A DNA stretch of 64,000 nucleotides from Thioclava pacifica DSM 10166. GTDB lineage: Bacteria; Pseudomonadota; Alphaproteobacteria; Rhodobacterales; Rhodobacteraceae. Both the position numbers and the translations under genes were made by a program. Positions 25,227 through 36,216 of this stretch are shown here, piece by piece. Each line of letters starts with the position of its first letter. Within the stretch, counting starts at the first letter, position 1. The stretch covers positions 62,001 to 126,000 of the forward strand of contig NZ_AUND01000040.1 in the NCBI RefSeq assembly GCF_000714535.1, written 5' to 3'. Below the pieces are notes generated by a model. It was given only the letters and a program-made list of their open reading frames with translations, was not told where the DNA came from and did not search any database.

Positions 25227-25262
25227 CCCCGAGGCGCGCCCTGCGCCTCGGGGTTTTCTTTT
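25227..25262 (+). terminator. Strong Rho-independent terminator of the second TRAP operon
   Basis: An 11-bp perfect stem (CCCCGAGGCGC at 25227-25237 with GCGCCTCGGGG at 25243-25253), a 5-nt loop and TTTTCTTTT. It lies 24 nt after the DctM stop. Confidence 0.92.
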
Positions 25263-25397
25263 GGCCGACGGGGGTTCGCCGGCGGAAAGTTTCGGTTGAC
25301 GCGCATCAAGGCGCGGATGCGCCGCGCTGGTTAACCTTGGGTCAAGTTCCGGCCTCGTCAGGGCGGGTTTCGCAAGCGGGCAAAAGGGGAGGATGCC

Positions 25398-26147
25398 ATG
25401 CGGTTCGATCGGTTTCTTGGAGTTGTGGCGGGGATTGCCCTGCTGGGCCTGTCCGGCTGTGTCGAGACCTCGCAGACGGGGCTTCCGACCGGCGCTCAGG
25501 CGAAATATGCGCGCATCGGGCTCGTTGCGGATGTGGGCGACCGGGTGATGTCGAGCTATTGGCAAGCGGCGCTTTCCGAGCCGCAATCGACCGAAGGGCG
25601 GCTCGGCTGGAATGCCGCCGGTGCGGCAACCGAGATGGTGCGTGCCCAGCTTCAGGCCTCGGGCGCCAAGGTGACGAGCGTCGCGGCACCGTCCGGTCCG
25701 GCTGCGCAGGGCAACGAAGTGGTAATCGTGCTCAAGCAGGCCCCGCTCAACAAGCTCGGGCAGGATTACAATCCGGGGCGTGATTTCTTCGCGCTTGGCG
25801 GCGGGCTCTTTGCGATCATCGCGGTTGCGGGGGCGTCCGAGACCAAGGACGCCAATTTCCAGCCGCGTTTCGTACTCTGGATCCGCAATCCCGAGGCCGA
25901 CAAGGCCTGGATCGGTGAGAATGCCTGCACGGTCGGCCTGCAAGCGGCACTGGTCGACCCCGCGACCGGCAAAGGGGTTACGCAGGGCATCCAGGTCACC
26001 GGGCGCACGATCATTCCCGGCAAGCTCACCGCAAAGGACTGGGATCGCCTGCCCAAAGCCGAGAAGGCGGAGGTTCTGGGTGCCTGCCGTTCGGCGCTCA
26101 ACAGCGCAGTCTCGCAGGCGCTCTTGCAGCTTGACGTTGTGAAGTGA
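25398..26147 (+). CDS. Conserved-type lipoprotein of unknown function
   Basis: A 249-residue protein with a lipoprotein signal, lipobox LSGC with Cys21, so it should be lipid-anchored facing the periplasm. The mature part contains strands such as ARIGLVADVGDRVMSSYW near the N-terminus, EVVIVLKQAPLN in the middle, a short hydrophobic stretch FFALGGGLFAIIAVAGA at about 130-146 and FVLWIRNPEADKAW. I do not recognise the family. GGGGAGG precedes the ATG. It is monocistronic, between a strong terminator and a convergent operon. Confidence 0.8.
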   Translation: MRFDRFLGVVAGIALLGLSGCVETSQTGLPTGAQAKYARIGLVADVGDRVMSSYWQAALSEPQSTEGRLGWNAAGAATEMVRAQLQASGAKVTSVAAPSGPAAQGNEVVIVLKQAPLNKLGQDYNPGRDFFALGGGLFAIIAVAGASETKDANFQPRFVLWIRNPEADKAWIGENACTVGLQAALVDPATGKGVTQGIQVTGRTIIPGKLTAKDWDRLPKAEKAEVLGACRSALNSAVSQALLQLDVVK

Positions 26148-26177
26148 ACGCGGGCGGCGCGACCGTCGCCCCACATT

Positions 26178-27083
26178 TCAGCGTTCGGCGATCTTGCGAT
26201 ATTCCTCGGGTTCGCGATGCTGCGCGAAATCGAAGACGTTGCGCCGGATCTCGGAGCAGCGGTCGAGATTGATCCGCGCGGTGATCACCTCGTCGCCCGA
26301 GCCTTGCGTGCGTGCGAGAACCTCTCCGGTGGGGGCAACGATGATCGAGCCCGCGATCAGCTCGCAGCCCTCCTCGAAGCCCGCCTTGGCCACCGCCACC
26401 GCCCAGAGTCCGTTCTGATAGCAGCCCGCCTGGATCGACAGCTCGTTGTGAAAATATTGCAGGTGGTCATGCTCGGGTGCGGGCGGGTAATGCAGGGGCG
26501 TGTTGTAGCCCAGCACCACGAGTTCCGCCCCGTTGAGCCCCAGCATCCGCCAGGTTTCGGGCCAGCGCCGGTCGTTGCAGATGCACATGCCCAGCTTGCC
26601 GCCGAACGCATCGAACGCGGGAAAGCCCAGATCGCCCTTCTCGAAATAGTATTTCTCGAGATGCTGGAAAGGCCGCCAATCCTGCCGGTCGCGATGGCCG
26701 GGCAGATGGATCTTGCGATATTTGCCCAAGATGGCGCCATCGGGACCGACGAGGATCGCGGTGTTGAAATGGCGTCCCTCGGGGGTCAGCTCGGCGTAGC
26801 CGAGGTGAAAGCCGATCTCCAGTTCCACCGCCAGATCGAAGAGCGGCTGGGTCTCGGGGCCGGGCATCTCGGTTTCGAACCAACGGTCGATTTCGTCCTG
26901 GCTCTCGGGCCACCAGCGCGGGAAGAAGGTGGTCAGCGCGAGTTCGGGAAAGACCACCAGCTCCGCACCGCGGGCCTTCGCCTCGCGCATCATGGCGCAC
27001 AGGCGCGCGACGACAGCGGGGCGGGATTCCTCCTTGGCGATCGGGCCGAGCTGGGCGCCTGCGACGATGAAACTGCGGCTCAT
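26178..27083 (-). CDS. N-carbamoyl-D-amino-acid hydrolase (nitrilase superfamily)
   Basis: A 301-residue cytoplasmic enzyme that removes the carbamoyl group from N-carbamoyl-D-amino acids, giving the amino acid, CO2 and ammonia. The nitrilase triad is Glu47 (VVFPELALTTFFPRWW), Lys124 (GKYRKIHLPGH) and Cys169 (CICNDRRWPETW). The blocks RPFQHLEKYYF, DHLQYFHNELSIQAG and CSEIRRNVFDFAQHR match Agrobacterium D-carbamoylase closely and nearly collinearly. It is last in a minus-strand operon, its start overlapping the M20 hydrolase stop. The exact N-carbamoyl substrate is unknown. Confidence 0.87.
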   Translation of the reverse strand: MSRSFIVAGAQLGPIAKEESRPAVVARLCAMMREAKARGAELVVFPELALTTFFPRWWPESQDEIDRWFETEMPGPETQPLFDLAVELEIGFHLGYAELTPEGRHFNTAILVGPDGAILGKYRKIHLPGHRDRQDWRPFQHLEKYYFEKGDLGFPAFDAFGGKLGMCICNDRRWPETWRMLGLNGAELVVLGYNTPLHYPPAPEHDHLQYFHNELSIQAGCYQNGLWAVAVAKAGFEEGCELIAGSIIVAPTGEVLARTQGSGDEVITARINLDRCSEIRRNVFDFAQHREPEEYRKIAER

Positions 27084-28312
27084 GATTTGCCTCCTGCGAG
27101 ATCGAGCACGACATCGAGAAGCACCTGAGCGCCCGCGACGAGGTCCTGCGCCTCGGTATGTTCGTTGATATTGTGGCTGAGCCCGTCTTTCGAGGGCACG
27201 AAGATCATCGCGGTCGGGCAGGCGGGCGCGAACATCTGCGCGTCATGGCCCGCTCCCGAGGGCATCCGTTTCACGCTGAGCTGGCGCGCGGTGGCGGCCG
27301 CCTCGACGCGGTCGATCACCTGAGGCGCGAAAGCGACCGGATCGAAGCGAGCGAGGCTGCGCCGCGCAAGGGTGCAGCCATGTGCGGTGGCGGCGTCTTC
27401 GGCGGCGCTTTGCAGCCGCGCCTCCGCCTGTTTGAGCAGCTCATTGTCGGTATTGCGCAGATCGACGGTCAGCCGCGCCTTCTCGGGTACGACATTGACC
27501 AATGCGGGCGAAAGCTCGAACACGCCCACGGTCGCAACCTGCGGCGGGCCGAGATCGGCAGCGATCTCATGCGCGGCCAGAGCGATTTTCGCAGCCACCA
27601 CGCCCGCGTCATGGCGCAGCGCCATCGGCGTCGTGCCTGCGTGGTTCGACTGACCCTTGATCGTGTATTCCGTCCAGGAAATGCCCTGAACGCCGGTCAC
27701 GGCCCCGACGCGGACGCCTTCACGTTCCAGCACGGGCCCCTGTTCGATATGCAGCTCCAGATAGGCCGCGGGTGTCACCGGAGTGTCGCCGCCGTGATAG
27801 CCGATCCGGTCGAGTTCCTCACCGAAGACTGCCGAGCCATCGGTCGCGACGGTCGCCAGCATCTCCTCACGGTCGAGCGCGCCCATATAGACGCCCGATC
27901 CCATCATGTCGGGGGCAAAGCGCGCGCCTTCCTCATTGGTGAAGGCGGCGACGGCCAACGGCGTATGGGTGGTGATGCCCGCTTCGTTGAGCGCCGCGAT
28001 CACCTCGAGGCCTGCCAGCACGCCAAGCGCGCCATCATAGAGCCCGCCCGTCGCCACCGTGTCGATATGCGAGCCCATCATCACCGGTGCGCCCTCCACG
28101 AGCCCCTTGCGTAGCCCCCAGATATTGCCGATCGCGTCGATCGAGACCGTCAGCCCCAGCGCCTCCATCTGCGCGACGAGCCAGTCGCGCCCGGCACGGT
28201 CGGTATCGGTCAGCGCCAGTCGGCAGACCCCGCCACCGGGCAGTGCACCGATGCGGCCCAGATCGGCGACCCAGTCGAGAAGCCGGGCTGAGGAAATCTC
28301 CGGCCCTCTCAT
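27080..28312 (-). CDS. M20-family amidohydrolase (N-carbamoyl-L-amino acid/ureidopropionate/allantoate type)
   Basis: A 410-residue binuclear-metal hydrolase. GSHIDTVATGGLYDG near residues 80-94 supplies His and Asp ligands, NEEGARF near 127 the bridging Glu, ELHIEQGPVLE near 194 another His, and GAGHDAQMFA near 355 the C-terminal ligand. GQSNHAGTTPM lies in the dimerisation lid domain. Family members hydrolyse N-carbamoyl-L-amino acids, beta-ureidopropionate, allantoate or ureidoglycine. Overlaps of 4 nt with both neighbours show tight coupling to DpaL and the D-carbamoylase. Substrate choice cannot be read from the sequence. Confidence 0.85.
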   Translation of the reverse strand: MRGPEISSARLLDWVADLGRIGALPGGGVCRLALTDTDRAGRDWLVAQMEALGLTVSIDAIGNIWGLRKGLVEGAPVMMGSHIDTVATGGLYDGALGVLAGLEVIAALNEAGITTHTPLAVAAFTNEEGARFAPDMMGSGVYMGALDREEMLATVATDGSAVFGEELDRIGYHGGDTPVTPAAYLELHIEQGPVLEREGVRVGAVTGVQGISWTEYTIKGQSNHAGTTPMALRHDAGVVAAKIALAAHEIAADLGPPQVATVGVFELSPALVNVVPEKARLTVDLRNTDNELLKQAEARLQSAAEDAATAHGCTLARRSLARFDPVAFAPQVIDRVEAAATARQLSVKRMPSGAGHDAQMFAPACPTAMIFVPSKDGLSHNINEHTEAQDLVAGAQVLLDVVLDLAGGKS

Positions 28313-29544
28313 CCCTGCGCCCTCACGGCCTCGGCACTCATGCCGACGAGCTCTTCATAAAGGGCCGGATCGGTATCGCCTTCGGTCCCGAACACGACGA
28401 CGCGCGAGGTCTCGTCGAGCCCAAGCGCGGCGCGGGCTTCGGGCACGGCCATCGCGGCGGCCAGACCGGCAAGCCCCGCCACGGCGGATTCGCCCGCCAC
28501 GATCGGCGGGTCACCGGGCAGCGGATGGGCGAGGCGGCGCATCTCGGCCACGGCAGAGGCATCGGTCAGCGCCATCACCGCATCGGCATGATCTTTCAGA
28601 ACCTCCCAGGCGAGCGCGGAGACCTCGCCGCAAGCAAGCCCTGCCATCAGCGTATCGAGATCGCCTTCGACCGCGACCGGCTCACCCGCGCGCAGGCTGT
28701 CGAGCCAGCAGGCCGACTGGTCGGGGTCGCACAGCACGATCTTGGGGCGCGCGGCTCCCCAGCGACGCACGGCCTGCGCCGCGACCGCAGCGGCCATGCC
28801 GCCCACGCCGGTTTGCAGGAAAATATGGGTGGGGGGCTGATCGAGTGCGTCGAAGGCTTCCGCTGCCATCACCTCATAGCCCTGCATCACGTCTTTCGGC
28901 ACCTCCATGTAGCCGGGATAGGAGGTGTCGGAGACGACGAACCAACCTTCGCGCGTTGCGGTTTCCTGCGCTTCGCGAACGCTATCGTCGTAATTGCCCG
29001 CGCAGCGGCGGACCTCGGCGCCATAGGCCTCGATCGCCGTCTTGCGGCCCTCTGAGACAGTCGCATGAATGAAGATCACGCAATTGCAGCCGAAGGTCTG
29101 CGCGCCCCAGGCGACCGAGCGGCCGTGATTGCCATCGGTGGCGCAGCAGACGGTGATCTCGCTGGCCTGAGGGATCGCGCGGGCGGTGATCTCGTCCATC
29201 GAGACGGGCCGGCCCAGCCGTTTGCCGAGTTCGGATTGCAGCAGCCGCGCCACCGCGTAGGCGCCGCCGAGCGCCTTGAAACTGCCCAGTCCGAAGCGCC
29301 CGCCCTCATCCTTGTAATGCAGCGCGGCGACGCCAAGGTCAGCGGCCAATGCGGGCAGGGCGCAAAGCGGGGTGGGGGCATAACCCGGCCAGCCCGAGAT
29401 GGTTGCACGCGCGGTGGCCAGGCCCGCATCGCTCAGGATCGCATCCTGCGCGGGGCTCCAGTTTCCGTCGCTGCGGGCCTCGGGGTTGAGCAGCAAGGTA
29501 AAGGCCGCGTCCGTTCCCGGCGCGTGGTGGAGTTCGGTGGACAT
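28309..29544 (-). CDS. dpaL: Diaminopropionate ammonia-lyase (PLP-dependent)
   Basis: A 411-residue fold-type II PLP enzyme that splits 2,3-diaminopropionate into pyruvate and two ammonia. The cofactor lysine is Lys90 in RFGLGSFKALGGAYAV, the phosphate loop is TGVGGMAAAV near residue 265, and CCATDGNHGRSVAWGAQTFG near 130-150 is typical of DpaL/YgeX. Serine or threonine dehydratase is the main alternative, but the combination of motifs and length favours DpaL. It sits after a TRAP receptor and its attenuator, and overlaps the M20 hydrolase. In enteric purine/ureide clusters YgeX and the M20 protein YgeY are likewise neighbours. Confidence 0.85.
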   Translation of the reverse strand: MSTELHHAPGTDAAFTLLLNPEARSDGNWSPAQDAILSDAGLATARATISGWPGYAPTPLCALPALAADLGVAALHYKDEGGRFGLGSFKALGGAYAVARLLQSELGKRLGRPVSMDEITARAIPQASEITVCCATDGNHGRSVAWGAQTFGCNCVIFIHATVSEGRKTAIEAYGAEVRRCAGNYDDSVREAQETATREGWFVVSDTSYPGYMEVPKDVMQGYEVMAAEAFDALDQPPTHIFLQTGVGGMAAAVAAQAVRRWGAARPKIVLCDPDQSACWLDSLRAGEPVAVEGDLDTLMAGLACGEVSALAWEVLKDHADAVMALTDASAVAEMRRLAHPLPGDPPIVAGESAVAGLAGLAAAMAVPEARAALGLDETSRVVVFGTEGDTDPALYEELVGMSAEAVRAQG

Positions 29545-29592
29545 CAGAAAACCCTTGGATATGTCGTGCCCGCGCAGTCTGGCGGGAAAATT

Positions 29593-29619
29593 GCCCGGGC
29601 GAAACCCTGTCGCCCGGGC
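29593..29619 (-). terminator. Intercistronic hairpin after the third TRAP receptor gene
   Basis: A 9-bp perfect stem, GCCCGGGCG at 29593-29601 with CGCCCGGGC at 29611-29619. On the minus strand it is followed by AATTTTCCC. It lies between dctP and dpaL and may let only part of the transcript continue into the catabolic genes. Confidence 0.6.
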
Positions 29620-29631
29620 CAGTCGGACCGA

Positions 29632-30669
29632 TTAGAAGTCGGTCTTCTCTTCTTCGATCGAGGTCATCATCGCGTCGAGCATCTCGGTGCCTTCGGCGCC
29701 GAATTTTTCTTCGATCAGCGCGCGCACCGCAGGCTGCGAGGCGGCGGCGAATTTCTCGAGCTCGGCCGGTTCGACCGCATTGACTTCCATCTTCGCGGCC
29801 AGCGCCGGCAGACCCTTGTCGGAGGCTTCGATCACACGGCTCATCGAGCGGCCCGCATCGGTGGCGACATCGGCCGCCCAGGACACCAGATACTGATCTT
29901 CGGGGCTCAGGCCTTTGTAGAAGTCCTCATTCATCGTCCAGACATAGGGCGTGATGAGGTGGTTGGTCAGCGAGAGATATTTCTGCACCTCGTCGAACTT
30001 CGCGAAAGCGATGATCGGCACCGGGTTCATTTCGCCATCGACAACGCCGGTCTGAAGCGCGGTGTAAAGCTCGGCCCAGGGCATCGGCGTCGCGTTCGCG
30101 CCCAGCGAGTTCACCAGCGCCTCCTGCGTCGGCACCGTCATCGTGCGGATGCGCAGGCCCTCCATGTCCTCGACGGTCTTGATCGGTTTTTTCGAGTTGG
30201 TGAATTCGAAGAACCCGCCCGAGTCGAGCAGGCCAAGCACTTTCAGCCCGGTCTTGGCTTCGAGATCGGCGGTGAACTTCTTGCCGAACGAGCTGTCCTT
30301 GGTGATCACCTTCGACGCCACGCCGATATTGGGGAATGCGAAGGGAATGTCGAACACGCCCACGAGCGGGTAGTGCTGGGCGATGCCGCCCGAGGACGAG
30401 ATGACGCTTTCCACCAGCCCGTTGCGGACCTGGTCGATCACCTCGTTATCCTTGCCGAGCTGGCCGTTGGGGAAGAGCTGCACTTCGATGCGGCCGCCCG
30501 AATTGCTCTCGACGAGCGATTTGAACACAGCCGCCATCGCGCCCGAATGCGAGGCGAACGGGTCTTCGGGGTTCAGGTGCGCCAGCCGGATCGTGATATC
30601 GGCGGCCTGCGCTTGAAACGCCATGCAGGCGGCGGCGAACGTCGTCGCTGCAAATTTCATGAAGCTCAT
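29632..30669 (-). CDS. TRAP transporter substrate-binding protein (DctP family)
   Basis: A 345-residue periplasmic receptor with a signal peptide ending AFQAQA, then ADITIRLAHLNPEDPFASHSGAMA. The FPNGQLGKDNEVIDQVRNG segment near residue 85 and MPWAELYTALQTGVVDGEMNP near 200 are DctP hallmarks. AAGGA lies upstream of the chosen ATG. It lies between the DctQM genes and the ureido/diaminopropionate enzymes, so its ligand is probably an N-carbamoyl or diamino acid carboxylate (inference). Confidence 0.9.
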   Translation of the reverse strand: MSFMKFAATTFAAACMAFQAQAADITIRLAHLNPEDPFASHSGAMAAVFKSLVESNSGGRIEVQLFPNGQLGKDNEVIDQVRNGLVESVISSSGGIAQHYPLVGVFDIPFAFPNIGVASKVITKDSSFGKKFTADLEAKTGLKVLGLLDSGGFFEFTNSKKPIKTVEDMEGLRIRTMTVPTQEALVNSLGANATPMPWAELYTALQTGVVDGEMNPVPIIAFAKFDEVQKYLSLTNHLITPYVWTMNEDFYKGLSPEDQYLVSWAADVATDAGRSMSRVIEASDKGLPALAAKMEVNAVEPAELEKFAAASQPAVRALIEEKFGAEGTEMLDAMMTSIEEEKTDF

Positions 30670-30709
30670 GGAAGGGATCCTTTCCTGTTGGGTTGGGTGC
30701 CGCCCGGGT

Positions 30710-31996
30710 TCATAGCCCGAGCAGTCTGGGAACGAAGAGGGTGAGGCTCGGCCAGAAGGCGATCAGCATCAGGATCGCGACCTCGGCGAGGATGAAGGGC
30801 CAGAGCTCCTTGGTGATGCCCTCGACCTTCTCGCCGGTGACCGAGGCCAGCACGAAGAGGCAGGCGCCCACGGGTGGCGTCATCAGCGAGATATTGAGCG
30901 CGAGGATAATCATGATGCCCGCATGCACCGGGTCCATCCCGATCTGCAGCGTCAGCGGCGCAAGCACCGGGGCAAGGATGATGAGCGTCGCGTTGATATC
31001 CATCACCAGCCCGATCGCGAGCAGCAGCAGTAGGATCATGCCGATGATGACCTGCGGGTTCGACGAGAGCGACAGCATCCCGCTCGCGATCTCCTGCGGG
31101 ATGCGGTTGAAGGTCATCCACCAGCCGAGGATCGAGGCCGAGGCGATGATCAGGAAGATCACGCCGGTGATGCGGGTGGTGCGCAGGGCGATCTCGTAGA
31201 GGTCGCGCCAGCTCAGCGCGCGGTAGATCACGCCGCCCACGAAGAGCGCATAGGCCACGGCGATGGCGGCGGCCTCGGTGGGCGTGGCCCAGCCGCCCAG
31301 GATCGAGCCGAGGATGAAGATCGGCAGCAGCACCGCGAGGAACCCCTCGCGCAGCGCGGTGAAGACGATGCGGATGCTCGGGCGGCCCTGGCCCTTGGGC
31401 AGGTTCTTGCGCTTCGCATGGGCCGCGATGACGCCCATGCAGATCGCGCAGATCAGCAGGCCCGGCAGGATGCCTGCCGCGAACAGACCCGCGATCGACA
31501 CGCCCATGATCGAGCCGTATATGATCGCCAGCGTCGAGGGCGGAATGGTCGGCCCGATGATCGAGCCTGCCGCCGTCACCGCGCAGGCATAGCCGCGGGT
31601 GTAGCCCGCGCGCTGCATCGCCGGCACCAGCGTATTGCCGAAGGCCGCCGCATCGGCCGTGGCCGCGCCGGTGAGACCTGCGAACATTACCGAGGCGACC
31701 ATGTTCGAATGTGCCATGCCGCCGCGCATCCACCCCACCAGCGCATCGGCGAGCTTCACCAGCCCCTCGGTGATCCCCGAGCGGTTCATGATCTCGCCTG
31801 CGAGGATGAAGAACGGCATCGCGAGGAAGGGAAACAGATCAAGCCCCGCAAAGACCCGATCGGGCGCCATCGCCAGAAAGCGCGGCCCCATGTCGAGAAT
31901 CCCGATCATCCCCGCGATCCCGATGGAGAAGCCCACCGGCATGCCAAGGGCCATCAGTCCGAAAAACGCAATGACGACGAAAAGCGTGCCCATCAT
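30710..31996 (-). CDS. TRAP transporter large permease (DctM family)
   Basis: A 428-residue membrane protein with about twelve hydrophobic segments and DctM signatures FPFLAMPFFILAGEIMNRSGI, AAGSIIGPTIPPSTLAIIYGSIMG and ISLMTPPVGACLFVLASVTG. It overlaps the DctQ gene by 4 nt and precedes the receptor gene by 40 nt, giving the order dctQ-dctM-dctP, the reverse of the other two TRAP operons in this window. Confidence 0.93.
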   Translation of the reverse strand: MMGTLFVVIAFFGLMALGMPVGFSIGIAGMIGILDMGPRFLAMAPDRVFAGLDLFPFLAMPFFILAGEIMNRSGITEGLVKLADALVGWMRGGMAHSNMVASVMFAGLTGAATADAAAFGNTLVPAMQRAGYTRGYACAVTAAGSIIGPTIPPSTLAIIYGSIMGVSIAGLFAAGILPGLLICAICMGVIAAHAKRKNLPKGQGRPSIRIVFTALREGFLAVLLPIFILGSILGGWATPTEAAAIAVAYALFVGGVIYRALSWRDLYEIALRTTRITGVIFLIIASASILGWWMTFNRIPQEIASGMLSLSSNPQVIIGMILLLLLAIGLVMDINATLIILAPVLAPLTLQIGMDPVHAGIMIILALNISLMTPPVGACLFVLASVTGEKVEGITKELWPFILAEVAILMLIAFWPSLTLFVPRLLGL

Positions 31997-32523
31997 TCTT
32001 CTCCCTGAACGAGGGTGGCGCCGGTGCGCTCGGGCGCGCGGGCGGAAAAGAAGTCGTGAATGCCGACCAGCAGCAGTTGCAGCGCCGCCATGAAGGCCGC
32101 AAGCGGCACGCCCGCAAAGGGATAGGCCTTGGGGATCGCGTTGATCATCGTGAAGCGCGAGAAGCCGCGGATCGTGAAGCCGAGCCCGTAGAGAAACAGC
32201 AGCGCGAAGAAGAGGAACGCCATCGCGTCGAAGCTGACGGCGAGCCAGCGCCGCATCTTCGCGGGCAGACGGCCGAAGATGAACTCGACCCCGATATGCT
32301 CGCGATAGGCGATGCCCGAAGACACCGCGAGCAGCGCCATCCAGATCATCAAATAGCGCGCCAGCTCCTCGGTGAAGGTCAGCGGTAGCGGGATCACATA
32401 GCGCACCAGCACGCCCAGCCAGACATCAAGCACCAGCAGGGCCAGAAGAACAACGCAGGCGATCTCGACCACGCGGTTCACCCGCAGGCTCCAGCGCCGC
32501 GCCGTATTGGCTATCTCGGACAC
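31993..32523 (-). CDS. TRAP transporter small permease (DctQ family)
   Basis: A 176-residue protein with four hydrophobic segments and the DctQ-type stretch TFTEELARYLMIWMALLAVSSGIAYREHIGVEFI. It starts on GTG at 32523 with AAGGAGA about 8 nt upstream and is first in the minus-strand operon, facing the RpiR regulator across a 98-nt gap. Confidence 0.9.
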   Translation of the reverse strand: MSEIANTARRWSLRVNRVVEIACVVLLALLVLDVWLGVLVRYVIPLPLTFTEELARYLMIWMALLAVSSGIAYREHIGVEFIFGRLPAKMRRWLAVSFDAMAFLFFALLFLYGLGFTIRGFSRFTMINAIPKAYPFAGVPLAAFMAALQLLLVGIHDFFSARAPERTGATLVQGEE

Positions 32524-32566
32524 GTTGCGATTCTCCTTGATCCGTGCTGTCCTCTCGATGCAAAAA

Positions 32567-32597
32567 CATTTTCGTTATATGTCAAAATACGAAAATG
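32567..32597. promoter_or_regulatory. Inverted repeat between the third TRAP operon and rpiR-type gene (candidate operator)
   Basis: CATTTTCGT at 32567-32575 and ACGAAAATG at 32589-32597 are perfect 9-bp inverted arms separated by 13 bp (22 bp centre to centre, two helical turns). A minus-strand -35-like TTGACA lies in the spacer (complement of 32580-32585), although the matching -10 is weak. Position and symmetry suit binding by the adjacent RpiR-family protein, affecting both divergent genes. Confidence 0.65.
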
Positions 32598-32621
32598 AGT
32601 TTCCACAAAGGGAGTCCGGAT

Positions 32622-33491
32622 ATGCCCGAAAAAGATGCATCCGCTGCGCCGGGATCGGTCTCACAGCGTATTCACCGGGCATTTTCCGAACTCTCCGAAG
32701 GGGAGAGGCGCATCGCTGATCAGGTCTTGGGCGCGCCGGGGGAGCTGGCTTTTCTCGCGGCCTCCGAGCTCGCCGCTCAAGCGGGGGTGTCGAATGCGAC
32801 GGTGAGCCGCTTCTTCCAGCGGCTGGGCTATCGCAATTTCGACGCTGCCCGTCAGGAGGCGCGGCGGCTGCGCGATACCGGATCGCCGCTTTATCTCTCG
32901 GGTGGGGCGGGGCAGGGCGCGGCGGCCGAGGATCCGCTCACGGCGCTCATGCATGAAGAGGCTAAGCGGCTAGAAGCGACGTTGCGCGGCGTGCCGCGCC
33001 CGGTTCTGGCTGAGATTGCCCGCGCCATCGCCGGGGCTGACCAGATCCGCACGCTGGGCTTTCGCAACAGCCATTTCCTCGCGCAATATCTGACAGCGCA
33101 GCTCGCTCAGATCCGTCCCGGCGTGGCGCCTTTGCTGATGCCGGGCCAGACCCGCGCGGAGGCGATCGCGGGGCTCGGGACGAAGGATCTGGCGATCGTG
33201 ATCGGGCTGCGGCGGCGTCCGGCGGATTTCCTGCGCACGGTGGAGCAGATCGCGGCGCAGGGCGTGCCGGTCCTTCTGGTGAGCGACCCGACCGTGCGCG
33301 GTGCCCCGGCGCTCGCGCGCTGGACGCTGAACTGCCATGTCGACACGGCGCAATTCATCGACAGCTATGCCGCGCCGATGGCGCTGTTGCGGTTGATCAC
33401 TCTGGAGGTGGCGCGCGAACTGGGCGCGGCGGGGCGGGCCCATCTCGACCGGGTCGAGGCGCTGCGCGGCGATCTCAACGAACTGGAATAG
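32622..33491 (+). CDS. MurR/RpiR family transcriptional regulator
   Basis: A 289-residue regulator. An N-terminal RpiR helix-turn-helix spans about residues 10-85 (AFLAASELAAQAGVSNATVSRFFQRLGYRNFDAAR), and a SIS domain fills about 120-250, where a small-molecule effector would bind. The ATG at 32622 is chosen because AAAGGGAG lies about 8 nt upstream; longer starts at 32595 or 32544 would run through the inverted repeat. It is divergent from the TRAP/dpaL/carbamoylase operon, the probable target. SIS domains usually sense phosphosugars, but RpiR proteins beside amino-acid catabolism genes are also common. Confidence 0.88.
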   Translation: MPEKDASAAPGSVSQRIHRAFSELSEGERRIADQVLGAPGELAFLAASELAAQAGVSNATVSRFFQRLGYRNFDAARQEARRLRDTGSPLYLSGGAGQGAAAEDPLTALMHEEAKRLEATLRGVPRPVLAEIARAIAGADQIRTLGFRNSHFLAQYLTAQLAQIRPGVAPLLMPGQTRAEAIAGLGTKDLAIVIGLRRRPADFLRTVEQIAAQGVPVLLVSDPTVRGAPALARWTLNCHVDTAQFIDSYAAPMALLRLITLEVARELGAAGRAHLDRVEALRGDLNELE

Positions 33492-33538
33492 CGCGGGCCG
33501 ATCGCGTCCGGCCGTCTTCATAAATCTCGAAACGCAAT

Positions 33539-33562
33539 CACCCCCGCACTCGGGCGGGGGTG
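33539..33562. terminator. Bidirectional terminator between the RpiR gene and katG
   Basis: CACCCCCGC at 33539-33547 pairs with GCGGGGGTG at 33554-33562 across a 6-nt loop. On the plus strand it is followed by ACAGTCTTTT. The two convergent genes end 47 nt before and 25 nt after it, so it probably serves both. Confidence 0.75.
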
Positions 33563-33587
33563 ACAGTCTTTTCCGGACCCGTTCGGA

Positions 33588-36216
<2,629 letters not shown>

